Counted from the stretch's first letter, positions 16,556 to 26,944 are shown. The stretch: 40,020 bases of DNA from an uncultured Clostridia bacterium (GCA_947166945.1 CAMVGH010000011.1:1-40020); one strand, 5' to 3'. Numbers and translations are program-made. The notes: a model not told the origin generated them from the letters alone.

Positions 16556-17326
16556 TCACACCGTCTGTGTGCCGTTCAGAGCCGCGCTCAGTGAATCGGG
16601 TATGCCGCGCGGTCCCCTTACGGCGAAGATCCCGTACTCATCATTCAGCACTCCGAAAGTGAACCTGTCCGGAGGATAGCGTCTCAGGAGCTGTATTTTC
16701 ATAAGCGCCGTGATCGTCAGGTCTTTCACGCGATAATCATACGGTATATCCGTTTCGATGACGGCACATTTATACAGTATCGCCGATACGGGCGCACCCA
16801 CATACATATAGACCGTGTCGCCCTTCCTTATGCCCTTTCCCTGTTTCCATTCAATGGTGTCGCTGCTGTCAAAGGCGCGGACTATGTCATAATACTTCGG
16901 ATTTGACGGGATCACCCATTCTTTCGGCGGACGTATCTGATGCTTCTTTGCCGCCGAAGCGGTAACTTTGTAGCTTGTATCTATCAATGCGGTTATCCGT
17001 TTCATCGGAACAGTCCCGTCAAGCAGTACGGACACCCAGCAGCCCCGGCTTATATGATACCCCGGCAGAAATCCCTTTTCCCGCACCAGCATATCCGCAA
17101 GCAGAGGGTCGTTCAGTTTCACGTTAAGCACGTCCGCGAACTCGTCGCCGCCGGGAAGCCCCAGCTTTTCCCGCTTCACATTCATAACTATGCAGTACCA
17201 TTTGTTGTTGTCCGTATGCCTGAACACCGCATATCCCGGATAGCGCGCCCAGAGATATTCCGGCTCGCTGCCGTACTGTTTCTTCACATAGTCATATACG
17301 TCCGCACGTAAGTTTTTCTTTTTCAT
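16556..17326 (-). CDS. MmcQ/YjbR-family protein fused to an EVE-like domain
   Basis: 256 residues in two parts. The first (about 5-120) is of the MmcQ/YjbR (DUF419) type: YGSEPEYLWARYPGYAVFRH, then NKWYCIVMNVKREKLGLPG, VLNVKLNDP and WVSVLLDGTVPMKRITALID. The second (about 140-256) looks like an EVE/PUA-like domain: WVIPSNPKYYDIVRAF, GIRKGDTVYMYVGAPVSAIL. YjbR folds resemble DNA-binding CyaY-like domains and EVE domains bind modified bases or nucleotides, so a nucleic acid-related role is possible. I chose ATG at 17326 after AGGTAG; a GTG at 17344 overlapping the previous stop is also possible. Its link to cobalamin synthesis is only positional. Confidence 0.8.
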   Translation of the reverse strand: MKKKNLRADVYDYVKKQYGSEPEYLWARYPGYAVFRHTDNNKWYCIVMNVKREKLGLPGGDEFADVLNVKLNDPLLADMLVREKGFLPGYHISRGCWVSVLLDGTVPMKRITALIDTSYKVTASAAKKHQIRPPKEWVIPSNPKYYDIVRAFDSSDTIEWKQGKGIRKGDTVYMYVGAPVSAILYKCAVIETDIPYDYRVKDLTITALMKIQLLRRYPPDRFTFGVLNDEYGIFAVRGPRGIPDSLSAALNGTQTV

Positions 17327-17340
17327 TTTTCTACCTGTCC

Positions 17341-17727
17341 TCACTGTTCGCAGAATATCTTCACCGTAACGCCGTCCGCGCAGGGTTCGACCCGGGCGGA
17401 AAGATCCGCTGTCTCCAGAAACACGAGTTCCGGGCTGTCGGTATGTATTTCAGGCTTGCAGCTGTCGAGAGAGCTGCCGTTGTTCTCGATAAAGACGCTG
17501 CACGGATTTCCCGCAGCGTCCTTTCCGACGAGCATATACCTTGCCGACAGCCGCAATTTCCCGTCCGGCGTGATGCGCTGCGTATCATATCCGTTTTCCG
17601 GAGTGCTGCCGGTAAACAGTTCGCCCTGCGTATGCGCGGAGAACGGTATCATAACTATTGTACCGTTCTTTCCCGACACTGTCCGTGCCTCGTATGTCCT
17701 TACATTTATCGTCATTATCTGTCTCAA
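17341..17727 (-). CDS. DUF3237-type protein
   Basis: A 128-residue protein with the features of DUF3237: YEARTVSGKNGTIVMIPF near the start, GYDTQ, LSARYMLVGKDAAGNPC and FIENNG. Relatives are small beta-barrel proteins of unknown function, sometimes found with polyketide or aromatic metabolism genes. It is the first gene of the operon that continues through the MmcQ-like gene into the cob genes. The start is uncertain: TTG at 17727 has AGGGAG 10 bases upstream, while ATG at 17715 has only a weak site. Confidence 0.75.
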   Translation of the reverse strand: MRQIMTINVRTYEARTVSGKNGTIVMIPFSAHTQGELFTGSTPENGYDTQRITPDGKLRLSARYMLVGKDAAGNPCSVFIENNGSSLDSCKPEIHTDSPELVFLETADLSARVEPCADGVTVKIFCEQ

Positions 17728-17762
17728 TCTGTCCGTTCTCCCTGCATTTTATTTACTTCATT

Positions 17763-17791
17763 ATTATAACGGAAAGTCCGTAAGATGTCAA
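17763..17791 (-). promoter_or_regulatory. Consensus promoter of the DUF3237-MmcQ-cob operon, with palindrome in the spacer
   Basis: A perfect -35 TTGACA (17786-17791) and perfect -10 TATAAT (17763-17768) are 17 bp apart on the minus strand. The spacer contains the inverted repeat ACGGA-AAG-TCCGT (17769-17781), a possible operator. The leader to the first start codon is about 30 nt. Confidence 0.85.
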
Positions 17792-17826
17792 TATCTGCTG
17801 CATTACATAAGCGTATATGAGAAAGA

Positions 17827-17851
17827 CCCGCCGTTCCTTACGAGCGGCGGG
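17827..17851 (-). terminator. Probable terminator after the acidic secreted protein gene
   Basis: CCCGCCG (17827-17833) pairs with CGGCGGG (17845-17851). On the minus strand the stem follows the stop codon by a few bases and is followed by TCTTTCTC, a weak U-tract. Confidence 0.5.
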
Positions 17852-17857
17852 CCGGTA

Positions 17858-18367
17858 TTACTGTCCGTTTTCTGTATTGCGTTTCTTGGTAAGGTAGGCA
17901 ACGCCTGCGGCGCTCACCGCTACAAGACCTGCTGTCATGAAAGGCAGGACACCCGTGGAGGGGTTGCCGTCATTCGAGTTGTCGTTGTACAGCTCTGCCT
18001 CCGCGATCTTGCCGCGGTCGTTCACATCATCATCGTCGGCAATATCGGCGGTATCATCGTCATCGGTGATCTCGGCAAGATCGTCGTCTGCTGCCGTGAT
18101 GCCGATACCGTCACCGTCGGCGGGGCTGACAACTGTGTCATCATCGCCGCCGGTGATCTCATCGACGGCGTTTCCCGCACCGTCAAGCACGTCGTTTGCA
18201 GCGTCACCGACTCCGTCAGCGGCATCGCCTATCGCGTCGCCCGCGTTCTCTATGATATCGCCCGCACCGTCGCCGATCTGCTCAACGGGTCCCTGCGCAC
18301 CTGCGGAAGCTCCCATGAGCGTCGCCATAAATGCGGCCGCTATAATAGCCGTAATCTTTCTTTTCAT
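17858..18367 (-). CDS. Small acidic secreted protein with sortase-like NPSTG tail
   Basis: 169 residues: signal peptide (1-24, cleavage near SAGA-QG), an Ala/Gly/Asp-rich region (about 27-75) with repeating GDAxGDA and DxAGNAVDEI units, a very acidic stretch of Asp (about 75-125), then NPSTG followed by a hydrophobic segment and KKRN, the layout of a sortase substrate. The motif is NPSTG rather than LPXTG, as seen for some clostridial sortases. The start ATG at 18367 follows CGGAGGATC; an upstream in-frame ATG lacks a site. No known family was recognised. The acidic, low-complexity body suggests a surface or cation-binding protein, which is inference. Confidence 0.75.
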   Translation of the reverse strand: MKRKITAIIAAAFMATLMGASAGAQGPVEQIGDGAGDIIENAGDAIGDAADGVGDAANDVLDGAGNAVDEITGGDDDTVVSPADGDGIGITAADDDLAEITDDDDTADIADDDDVNDRGKIAEAELYNDNSNDGNPSTGVLPFMTAGLVAVSAAGVAYLTKKRNTENGQ

Positions 18368-18402
18368 AATGATCCTCCGTTCGTCACAGATCATAACTGC
18401 TT

Positions 18403-18422
18403 TTGTTCGATTATCCGAACAA
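18403..18422. promoter_or_regulatory. Palindrome over a -10-like box, candidate operator
   Basis: TTGTTCG and CGAACAA (7-bp perfect arms) flank a 6-bp centre that reads GATAAT on the minus strand, usable as a -10 for the acidic secreted protein gene that starts 36 bp downstream. The matching -35 is weak, as expected for an activated or repressed promoter. Confidence 0.5.
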
Positions 18423-18474
18423 CGTTATTTTCTGCATAAACGAACGGATTATTATTTGAAAAAATTTCTAATTG

Positions 18475-19968
18475 TCAGGTACGGAACGGCGCGAGCGGCA
18501 GTCCCGCCTCATTGTATATCGGAATATCCGCCGAATAGTTCGTCCAGAGATACCGGACGTGCAGCGGAGCCGCAACCTCCGGCGAGTACACGGATATCCT
18601 GTCCCCGTTCAGTCTGCACTCTGCCGGCAGGAATTTTCCGTCCGCGCCCGCGATCTCAAAGCCTGTCGCGCCTGTACGCTTCACAAGCGGCGTGGAGGTG
18701 CGCACCTTCACCGTTATACCGCCGTTTTCCGGCAGCGCCGAATCAAACATAGGCGCATTGTACGACTCGTTCTTATCGCCGTAAACATTGTACAATGCCT
18801 GTAAACACAACCTGTGTCCTACCTGCTCCTTGTCATGGGGGTGTATCTCGTTGAACTCACCGCAGTCGATGATGACCGCAAGTCCGGTATTGCGTACTGT
18901 GCGATAAACCTTGTCCTGTGCCTCACGGATAAGGCACCAGTTCTTACGGTCGGTATCGCCGCTGTACAGGTGCATGGGAAGCTGCACGATAAGGAAAGGC
19001 AGTCCGCTGTCGCCCCAGTCGGTACGCCAGAGATCGATCAGCCCCCGCAGAAGCTTGTAGTAAGCCCACGGATTGTCGTCGTCGCTCTCGCCCTGATAGT
19101 AGGCAAATCCCGCCAGTGTATAGGGGCATACCGCCTTTATCATACTGCGGTACAGCGCTGTGGGACACATGGGATTCAGGGGAACGGGCGGACCCGGGTA
19201 CCTGCATTCCCCGCAGAGCTTCAGACACTCGTCCCAGCTTGCGTCCGGGGTATTTATGTAATAGTCCTCCTTACGCTTGTTCCATGCCTTGTCGTAGGCT
19301 TCGTACTCACGGTATATGGCGGTAAGCTCCTCTTCCGTCCTGCCCTCACAGGCGGCAAGGTACTTGTCATAGTCGAACCGCATATCAGAATCACTTTTCA
19401 GGCTCTCTTCGCTCATCCAGTGACTTGCTTTCGTGCCGCCCCAGTTGCACCCGATGACGCCCACGGTGCAGCCCAGCCTTTCGGAAAGCTCCTTTGCGAA
19501 TATATATCCCACTGCCGACCAGTATTTCGGGGACTCGCCCTCAAACCTGCTCCAGCCGGTATTTGTCATCACCGCGTCGTAATCCGGCTCAAGGCTGTTT
19601 ATCTTAGGTGTATAATAGAAGCGCACATCGGGGTTGTCATTCTCAAGGTGCTGCGCTCCGGTGGTGCAGTTCCGCAGCTCATACTCCATATTTGACTGCC
19701 CGCCCGCCAGCCACACTTCTCCGAGCGCTATATCGGTGAACTTCCGGGTATATTCTCCGCTTGTCACGGTCATTTCAAGTCCCCCGGCATAATCCGGCTG
19801 CGCGGGAAGCACCGCAAGCCACTTTCCGCCATTTACCACGGTATCCGCGGTAGATCCCCGGAACTCCACCGTGACCCGTGCGCCGTCCTCGCCGGTGCCG
19901 AACACGCTTATATTTTTTCCTTTCTGCAATACCATTCTGTCGCTGAATACCGGTGCAATTCTGAACAT
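18475..19968 (-). CDS. Sialate O-acetylesterase-type SGNH hydrolase
   Basis: A 497-residue esterase that would remove O-acetyl groups from sialic acids or other acetylated glycans. It begins with the family's beta-domain (MFRIAPVFSDRMVLQKGK), then block I with the nucleophile in LAGGQSNMEYEL (Ser92), GCNWGGTKASHWM, AGFAYYQGESD, and the Asp/His block in DCGEFNEIHPHDK. The C-terminus is another beta-domain. No signal peptide is visible, so it probably acts inside the cell on imported sugars. The start ATG at 19968 follows ACGGAGG; an upstream in-frame start lacks a site. It stands as a single gene. Confidence 0.88.
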   Translation of the reverse strand: MFRIAPVFSDRMVLQKGKNISVFGTGEDGARVTVEFRGSTADTVVNGGKWLAVLPAQPDYAGGLEMTVTSGEYTRKFTDIALGEVWLAGGQSNMEYELRNCTTGAQHLENDNPDVRFYYTPKINSLEPDYDAVMTNTGWSRFEGESPKYWSAVGYIFAKELSERLGCTVGVIGCNWGGTKASHWMSEESLKSDSDMRFDYDKYLAACEGRTEEELTAIYREYEAYDKAWNKRKEDYYINTPDASWDECLKLCGECRYPGPPVPLNPMCPTALYRSMIKAVCPYTLAGFAYYQGESDDDNPWAYYKLLRGLIDLWRTDWGDSGLPFLIVQLPMHLYSGDTDRKNWCLIREAQDKVYRTVRNTGLAVIIDCGEFNEIHPHDKEQVGHRLCLQALYNVYGDKNESYNAPMFDSALPENGGITVKVRTSTPLVKRTGATGFEIAGADGKFLPAECRLNGDRISVYSPEVAAPLHVRYLWTNYSADIPIYNEAGLPLAPFRT

Positions 19969-20009
19969 AGCAGCCTCCGTAAGATACATGAAAATTAATT
20001 GATATATAT

Positions 20010-20038
20010 ATTATAACATTTTATCATATAAATGTAAA
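20010..20038 (-). promoter_or_regulatory. Promoter of the sialate O-acetylesterase gene
   Basis: Minus-strand -35 TTTACA (20033-20038) and -10 TATAAT (20010-20015), 17-bp spacer, 41 bp before the start codon in an AT-rich stretch. Confidence 0.75.
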
Positions 20039-20138
20039 GAAAAAATTGTCGCATTTCAGGCGACCTTTTCACTCCGGGAATGTGGTATTATACAGGTACA
20101 AGGTAAACAACACCACAAAACACAAGGAGGAAACTACA

Positions 20139-20789
20139 ATGACAAAGACAAACAACAACATCACAGAAATGGTATTCATTCTTGACAGAAGCGGTTCCAT
20201 GAGCGGACTTGAAGCGGACACGACCGGGGGATTCAACTCCATGATCGCAAAGCAGAAGAAAGAAGCCGGCAAAGCCTATGTTTCCACTGTTCTGTTCAGT
20301 GATACAAGTACCGTTATCCACGACCGCGAGGATATCTCGGATATCCCGGCTCTTACCGACAAGGACTATCTCCCGCAGGGCTGCACCGCGCTCCTTGACG
20401 CAATAGGCGACGCGATAAAGCATATCCGCAATATCCACAAATACGCGCGCCCCGAGGACGTCCCGGAACACACGATCTTCGTCATCACCACCGACGGCAT
20501 GGAAAATGCAAGCCATAAATACGACTACGACAAGGTGAAGAAGATGATCGAGAAGCGCAAGGAGAAGGACGGCTGGGAGTTCATGTTCATAGGCGCAAAC
20601 ATCGACGCTGTCTCGGTCGCCGCAAAAGTCGGGATCGGCGCGGACAGAGCAGCCAATTACCGTGCGGACTCCAAAGGCACCAGAAAGGTGTTCGAGACTC
20701 TCTGCGAACCCCTCATGGCTATGCGCTGCGGAGCGGCGGTCGATCGTTCGTGGGCGGAGGACATCGAGGCGGACATGACCGACCGGTAA
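20139..20789 (+). CDS. von Willebrand factor A domain protein
   Basis: A 216-residue stand-alone VWA protein. The metal-ion-dependent adhesion site is complete: DRSGSMS (Asp16, Ser18, Ser20), a Thr in PQGCTALLDAIG, and the Asp in ITTDGMEN. No signal peptide or membrane segment is seen, so it is cytoplasmic. Similar stand-alone VWA proteins occur near MoxR ATPases or toxic-compound (tellurite) resistance genes, but no such partner is present here. The start ATG at 20139 has a strong AAGGAGGAAA; in-frame start codons upstream lie ahead of the likely transcript start. Confidence 0.85.
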   Translation: MTKTNNNITEMVFILDRSGSMSGLEADTTGGFNSMIAKQKKEAGKAYVSTVLFSDTSTVIHDREDISDIPALTDKDYLPQGCTALLDAIGDAIKHIRNIHKYARPEDVPEHTIFVITTDGMENASHKYDYDKVKKMIEKRKEKDGWEFMFIGANIDAVSVAAKVGIGADRAANYRADSKGTRKVFETLCEPLMAMRCGAAVDRSWAEDIEADMTDR

Positions 20790-20836
20790 AAGAACTCTTC
20801 CGCAGGGGCTGTACCTGTAAAAAGCGGCAATTTATA

Positions 20837-20872
20837 AAAAACCTGCCGGTTCAGTCTGAACCGACAGGTTTT
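20837..20872. terminator. Bidirectional terminator between the VWA gene and gyrA
   Basis: AAAACCTG-C-CGGTTCA pairs with TGAACCG-A-CAGGTTTT around a GTC loop. It is followed by TTCT on the plus strand and TTTTTTATAAA on the minus strand, so it fits both the VWA gene and gyrA. Confidence 0.85.
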
Positions 20873-20894
20873 CTGCTCTGTTATATCACGCCGA

Positions 20895-23624
20895 TCACTC
20901 CGTATCGTCGCCGTTCTCGGCTGTCTCGTCCGTATCGTCCGTATCGTCGGCATCGTCTGCCGGGATCTCATCTTCCTCCGCGTCGTCCGTATCGTTGTCA
21001 ACGAGATCTTCCTCTGCGGGTTTTTCTATCTCGGCTGTCTGCTCGCTGTCGTCATGTTCCGTTCTGGTGAATGACACCACCATATTGTCACCGGAAAGCT
21101 TCATAACGCGCACACCGTTTGCGGGACGGTTCAGCAGATTTATGTCATTGGCTCTGATACGGATAATTACGCCGTCCGAGCTGATAAGTATAACATCATC
21201 GTCCGCCCCGAGAGCGCGTATCCCGCAGACATGACCTTTGACATCGTTGGCGCGGTAGTTGAGCACACCTATGCCGCCGCGGTTCTTGACAGGGTAGTTG
21301 TACTCATACTCACCCTTGTCATTGGTCTTACGGGTACCGTCACTGTTAAGCCTGAACAGGGACGAGCGTCTGCCGTAGCCCTTGTCGGTAACGGTAAGGA
21401 TAGTCATATCCTCGCTGTATATCTTGGTGGCGCCTACAACGAAATCGCCATCACGCAGTCTTATAGCGCGGATGCCTCCCGCAGTTCTTCCCATGAGACG
21501 TACAGTGTCTTCCATGAAGCACAGCGCTCTGCCGTTATGGGTAGCCACAAGAACTCCCGAGTCACCTTCGGTGATGTATGCTGCCGCTATCTCGTCATTA
21601 TCCGCAAGTGTGATAGCGCGGAGTCCCTTTTTGCGGATATTTTTGAATGCCGACAGCGGGGTGCGCTTTATCCTGCCGAGTTTTGTTATGCAGATAAACA
21701 CCTTATTATCCGCAAAATCGGAGGATTTCATTATCGCGGCGACTTTCTCGCCCTCTTCGAACTGCACGAGGTTGACGATATTTGTTCCTCTGCTCTGACG
21801 GGAACCCTCGGGAACTTCAAAGCACTTTATCTTGTGCATATTGCCCTTGTTTGTAACGAACAGCAGATTGTCATGGGAGGAGGATATGAATACATTCTCC
21901 ACGAAATCCTCATCACGCTGCTTTATTCCGGAAACGCCCTTGCCGCCGCGTCTCTGGAGATTATAGACTTCTACCGGCTGGCGCTTTAAGTAGCCGAGAT
22001 TGGTGTATGTGAGGACACATTCCTCCACGGGGATAAGGTCTTCGATATCCACCTCGCCGCTTACCTGCTCGATCGAGGTACGGCGCTCGTCACCGTATTT
22101 TTTCTTGATAACTTCAAGCTCATCGCGGATAACGCCATAGACCTTTGCCTTATCGGAAAGTATCTCCATAAATCCGCCTATCTTGCCCATTATATCCGCG
22201 AGTTCTTCTTCTATTTTTTCTTTTTCGAGCCCTGTGAGCTGTGCAAGGCGCATCTGTACGATAGCGTCCGCCTGTGCTTCGGAAAGTCCTGTCTCATGCT
22301 CGAAAACTATGTTCTTGTACTGCTCGTCCATTGCGCGGGTGAGGAGCTGGCTCAGGTCTGCCTCTTTGAAGCGTTCCATAAGGCGTTCCTTGCCCTCCTG
22401 TACCGTCTTGCTGGAGCGGAGTATTGCTATGACCTCGTCGATATTGTCTATAGCGAGCATGAAGCCTTGCAGGAGATGTGCGCGGTTGCGTGCTCTTTCG
22501 AGGTCGAAGCGTGTCCTGCGCTCGATAACCTCTACCTGGAAATCGAGGTAATTGGTGAGCATATCTTTAAGCGGAAGGACTTTCGGCTCACCGTTCACCA
22601 GTGCGAGCATGATAACGCCTACGGTATCCTGGAGCTGTGTATAGGTGTAGAGCTTGTTCAGCACCACATTCGCGTTTGCTTCACGCTTCAGCTCAAGGAC
22701 TATCTTCATACCTGTTCTGTCGGATTCATCGCGCAGGGTTGATATGCCCTCGATACGCTTGTCGCGCATGAGTTCACCGATAGATTCCAGCAGGCGTGTC
22801 TTGTTGACCATATAAGGTATCTCGGTAATGACTATCCTTGTATGGGTCTTTTCCTCTACTATCTCGGCTCTGCCGCGAAGGGTTATCTTGCCGCGGCCGG
22901 TATAGTATGCGGAGCGTATGCCCGAATAGCCCATGATGATGCCGCCGGTGGGGAAATCCGGTCCCTTGATGCAGCTCATTATGCTTTCCGGTCCTGCGTC
23001 GGGGTTGTCTATAAGGAGGTCGATAGCGTCAATGACCTCGCAGAGATTGTGCGGAGGTATATTTGTCGCCATACCGACAGCTATACCGATACTGCCGTTT
23101 ACCAGCAGATTCGGGAAACGCGAAGGAAGCACCTTCGGTTCTTTGAGCTTGTCATCGTAGTTTGTACCGAAATCGACTGTATCCTTGTTGATGTCCGCGA
23201 GCATTTCATTCGCGATCTTTGCAAGTCTCGCCTCGGTATAACGGTAAGCAGCCGGCGGGTCTCCGTCCACGGAACCGAAGTTTCCGTGACCGTCCACCAT
23301 AGGGTAGCGCAGTGAGAAATCCTGTGCGAGACGCACCATAGCGTCATATACGGAAGCGTCACCGTGGGGGTGGTACTTACCGAGCACTTCTCCGACGGTG
23401 TAAGCGCACTTGCGGTACGGCTTGTCCGAGGTGTTGCCCGCGTCATTCATAGTGTATATGATACGCCTGTGAACGGGTTTCAGACCGTCTCTCACGTCCG
23501 GCAGCGCTCTCGAAACGATTACCGACATCGAGTAGTCAAGGAACGACTTGCGCACCTCTTTCACAACATCTACTTCATACAGTTTTTCATTCGGGTGGAT
23601 CGACTCCACATAGTTCTGTTCCAT
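20895..23624 (-). CDS. gyrA: DNA gyrase subunit A
   Basis: GyrA cuts and rejoins DNA in the gyrase A2B2 complex. The 909-residue protein has the catalytic Tyr129 ([11 protein letters not shown]), the quinolone region [20 protein letters not shown] (Ala90, Ser91, Asp94) and the GyrA box QRRGGKG in the C-terminal beta-pinwheel (about residues 505-840), which marks it as gyrase and not topoisomerase IV. The C-terminus is a long acidic tail of Asp, Glu and Thr (about 850-909). The position equivalent to E. coli Ser83 is Ala. The start ATG at 23624 follows AAGGAAA. It lies downstream of gyrB, separated by two small genes and a repeat element. Confidence 0.98.
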   Translation of the reverse strand: MEQNYVESIHPNEKLYEVDVVKEVRKSFLDYSMSVIVSRALPDVRDGLKPVHRRIIYTMNDAGNTSDKPYRKCAYTVGEVLGKYHPHGDASVYDAMVRLAQDFSLRYPMVDGHGNFGSVDGDPPAAYRYTEARLAKIANEMLADINKDTVDFGTNYDDKLKEPKVLPSRFPNLLVNGSIGIAVGMATNIPPHNLCEVIDAIDLLIDNPDAGPESIMSCIKGPDFPTGGIIMGYSGIRSAYYTGRGKITLRGRAEIVEEKTHTRIVITEIPYMVNKTRLLESIGELMRDKRIEGISTLRDESDRTGMKIVLELKREANANVVLNKLYTYTQLQDTVGVIMLALVNGEPKVLPLKDMLTNYLDFQVEVIERRTRFDLERARNRAHLLQGFMLAIDNIDEVIAILRSSKTVQEGKERLMERFKEADLSQLLTRAMDEQYKNIVFEHETGLSEAQADAIVQMRLAQLTGLEKEKIEEELADIMGKIGGFMEILSDKAKVYGVIRDELEVIKKKYGDERRTSIEQVSGEVDIEDLIPVEECVLTYTNLGYLKRQPVEVYNLQRRGGKGVSGIKQRDEDFVENVFISSSHDNLLFVTNKGNMHKIKCFEVPEGSRQSRGTNIVNLVQFEEGEKVAAIMKSSDFADNKVFICITKLGRIKRTPLSAFKNIRKKGLRAITLADNDEIAAAYITEGDSGVLVATHNGRALCFMEDTVRLMGRTAGGIRAIRLRDGDFVVGATKIYSEDMTILTVTDKGYGRRSSLFRLNSDGTRKTNDKGEYEYNYPVKNRGGIGVLNYRANDVKGHVCGIRALGADDDVILISSDGVIIRIRANDINLLNRPANGVRVMKLSGDNMVVSFTRTEHDDSEQTAEIEKPAEEDLVDNDTDDAEEDEIPADDADDTDDTDETAENGDDTE

Positions 23625-23655
23625 TGGAATTTGTTTCCTTTACTTATTTTTGTCA

Positions 23656-23720
23656 CCTTGCGGCGATAGGTCGCTGCGCTTGAGCCGTCGCCTTGCGGCG
23701 ATAGGGTCGCTGCGCTTGAG
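23656..23720. repeat. Two tandem 35-bp units upstream of gyrA
   Basis: The unit starting CCTTGCGGCGATAGG and containing GGTCGCTGCGCTTGAG occurs at 23656 and again at 23691. The 16-mer GGTCGCTGCGCTTGAG (23669-23684 and 23705-23720) recurs in inverse orientation at 29196-29211, showing a dispersed intergenic repeat. Confidence 0.75.
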
Positions 23721-23725
23721 ACCGA

Positions 23726-23755
23726 GGGGAAACTTTTTTGAAAAAAAGTTTCCCC
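23726..23755. repeat. Perfect 14-bp inverted repeat in the gyrA upstream element
   Basis: GGGGAAACTTTTTT (23726-23739) and AAAAAAGTTTCCCC (23742-23755) are perfect inverted copies around a GA loop. In RNA from either strand this gives a long hairpin. It may end or stabilise the upstream transcript, and is probably part of the mobile-like intergenic element; no protein is encoded in 23625-23852. Confidence 0.75.
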
Positions 23756-23852
23756 CCGGACCCCCTTTCAAAAAACTTTTATATGCTGCGCATTTAAATC
23801 CGTTATTTATCTGCACCTGTTGCAAGACAAAGCGGTTCGCCTTTCCCGCACG

Positions 23853-24491
23853 CTAACAGAGACCCTTTTCCTCAAAGTATGCCTTGAAATCAAGGATCTC
23901 CTTGTCCCCGAGACAGCGCTTCGGGACCGCGTGGATATAGGAGCGGTTGACGAAGATGAGAAGCAGATCCTTGCGGTCCGCCATAAATATCTCAGTCTCC
24001 GCAAGACGGTAAACTGTTTTGGCTATCTGAGTTTCGTCTTTCAGGAGTTCGGGGCGTTCGGCAAGTTCTTTTGCCGCATCGCTGCCCTCTTCCACGGGAA
24101 ATACGCCGTGAGCGGTTATCGCTACCGTCTCGGTCTGAGCATCGGCAGGGGTCACCTCCGTCTCGATCTCGATCCTGTCATCGAACAGCGTCATATTGTA
24201 TGTTTCGTCCGTGCCAAGATCCGCCATTCCCTGCATCATCTTCTTACGGATAAGTACAGGCTTCACCCAGTTGAATACCAGTATGCCGAGGGAAAGCCCG
24301 CCCGCTATATAGCCCATAGGAGATGTGGGGTTGCGTATTATCAGATCGGCGGCAAGCACTATCACTATCAGATAGATCACCGAGTAGATGATCTTCCGGC
24401 GAAGAGTGTACTTGTCGTGAAACGCTTTGTATGCCGCTTCTATCTCTGCGGGGGCATTGTCAAATCTTACCTTTAAAATCTCACTGCTCAT
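23853..24491 (-). CDS. YcxB-like membrane protein
   Basis: 212 residues with two close hydrophobic helices (about 35-55 and 60-78) and a C-terminal soluble part. The end, with LLLIFVNRSYIHAVPKRCL, matches the YcxB type of C-terminal domain found in many Firmicute membrane proteins of unknown function. The start ATG at 24491 is 3 bp after the previous stop with only a weak ribosome binding site, so translation is probably coupled to the preceding gene. It sits between gyrB and gyrA in one transcription direction. Confidence 0.7.
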   Translation of the reverse strand: MSSEILKVRFDNAPAEIEAAYKAFHDKYTLRRKIIYSVIYLIVIVLAADLIIRNPTSPMGYIAGGLSLGILVFNWVKPVLIRKKMMQGMADLGTDETYNMTLFDDRIEIETEVTPADAQTETVAITAHGVFPVEEGSDAAKELAERPELLKDETQIAKTVYRLAETEIFMADRKDLLLIFVNRSYIHAVPKRCLGDKEILDFKAYFEEKGLC

Positions 24492-24494
24492 AGC

Positions 24495-24872
24495 TTAAAA
24501 TCCCGTATTGCTCACAAGCAGGAGGATACCGAGTGATATCGTCGCAACTGCGACAACAGCCGATACGACCACATCGCCTTTCTTGCCTTCCTGCAAAAAT
24601 TTGGTTATGCAGAGTGCCGCGTAAACGCCCGCCGTTATCAGCATAGCGCCCGCCGAGATCGAGAAATCCCCGCCTGTCACCAGCGTGACCGCGCACGCCG
24701 CCCACACTATGAGCAGCGCCCATTTGAAGAATTTTCTCGCCGTGGCGCAGATATCCTCGTCCTCGTCCTTTATCTGATCGATGACCGAGTCATGCTTCTT
24801 CTCATCTGCATAGATCCGCTCCATGCGTGCGAGCTTCTCTATCTGCTTTTCGTTATTTTCTTCGGAGTTCAT
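24495..24872 (-). CDS. Small membrane protein of unknown function
   Basis: 125 residues: a charged N-terminus of about 48 residues rich in Glu, Lys and Asp, then three hydrophobic helices (about 50-66, 71-90, 100-121) with a short cytoplasmic loop EGKKGD. The form resembles small clostridial DUF-type membrane proteins, but I do not recognise a family. The ATG at 24872 follows AAGG and lies 9 bp after the gyrB stop; the next gene starts 3 bp after its end. Co-transcription with gyrB is likely. Confidence 0.7.
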   Translation of the reverse strand: MNSEENNEKQIEKLARMERIYADEKKHDSVIDQIKDEDEDICATARKFFKWALLIVWAACAVTLVTGGDFSISAGAMLITAGVYAALCITKFLQEGKKGDVVVSAVVAVATISLGILLLVSNTGF

Positions 24873-24881
24873 AAAAATACC

Positions 24882-26897
<2,016 letters not shown>

Positions 26898-26915
26898 TTA
26901 TAAATAGTATAATAC

Positions 26916-26944
26916 ATTATAGCACATTTCAACAAAAAAAGCAA
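26916..26944 (-). promoter_or_regulatory. Promoter of gyrB
   Basis: Minus-strand -35 TTGCTT (26939-26944) and -10 TATAAT (26916-26921) with a 17-bp spacer. The -35 is built from the last bases of the upstream terminator hairpin and its T-tract. The -10 region also contains an overlapping TATACT box. Confidence 0.7.

Noticed and set aside
18403-18422. LexA (SOS) box
   Set aside because: The Gram-positive box is CGAAC-N4-GTTCG; here the order is GTTCG-N6-CGAAC, the reverse arrangement with wrong spacing.
23656-23720. Possible start of a CRISPR array (two similar 35-bp units)
   Set aside because: There are only two units in direct tandem with no unique spacers and no cas gene; better explained as a dispersed intergenic repeat.
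23625-23852. Small gene in the 228-bp gap before gyrA
   Set aside because: The short frames run through tandem repeat units and the palindrome and lack ribosome binding sites.
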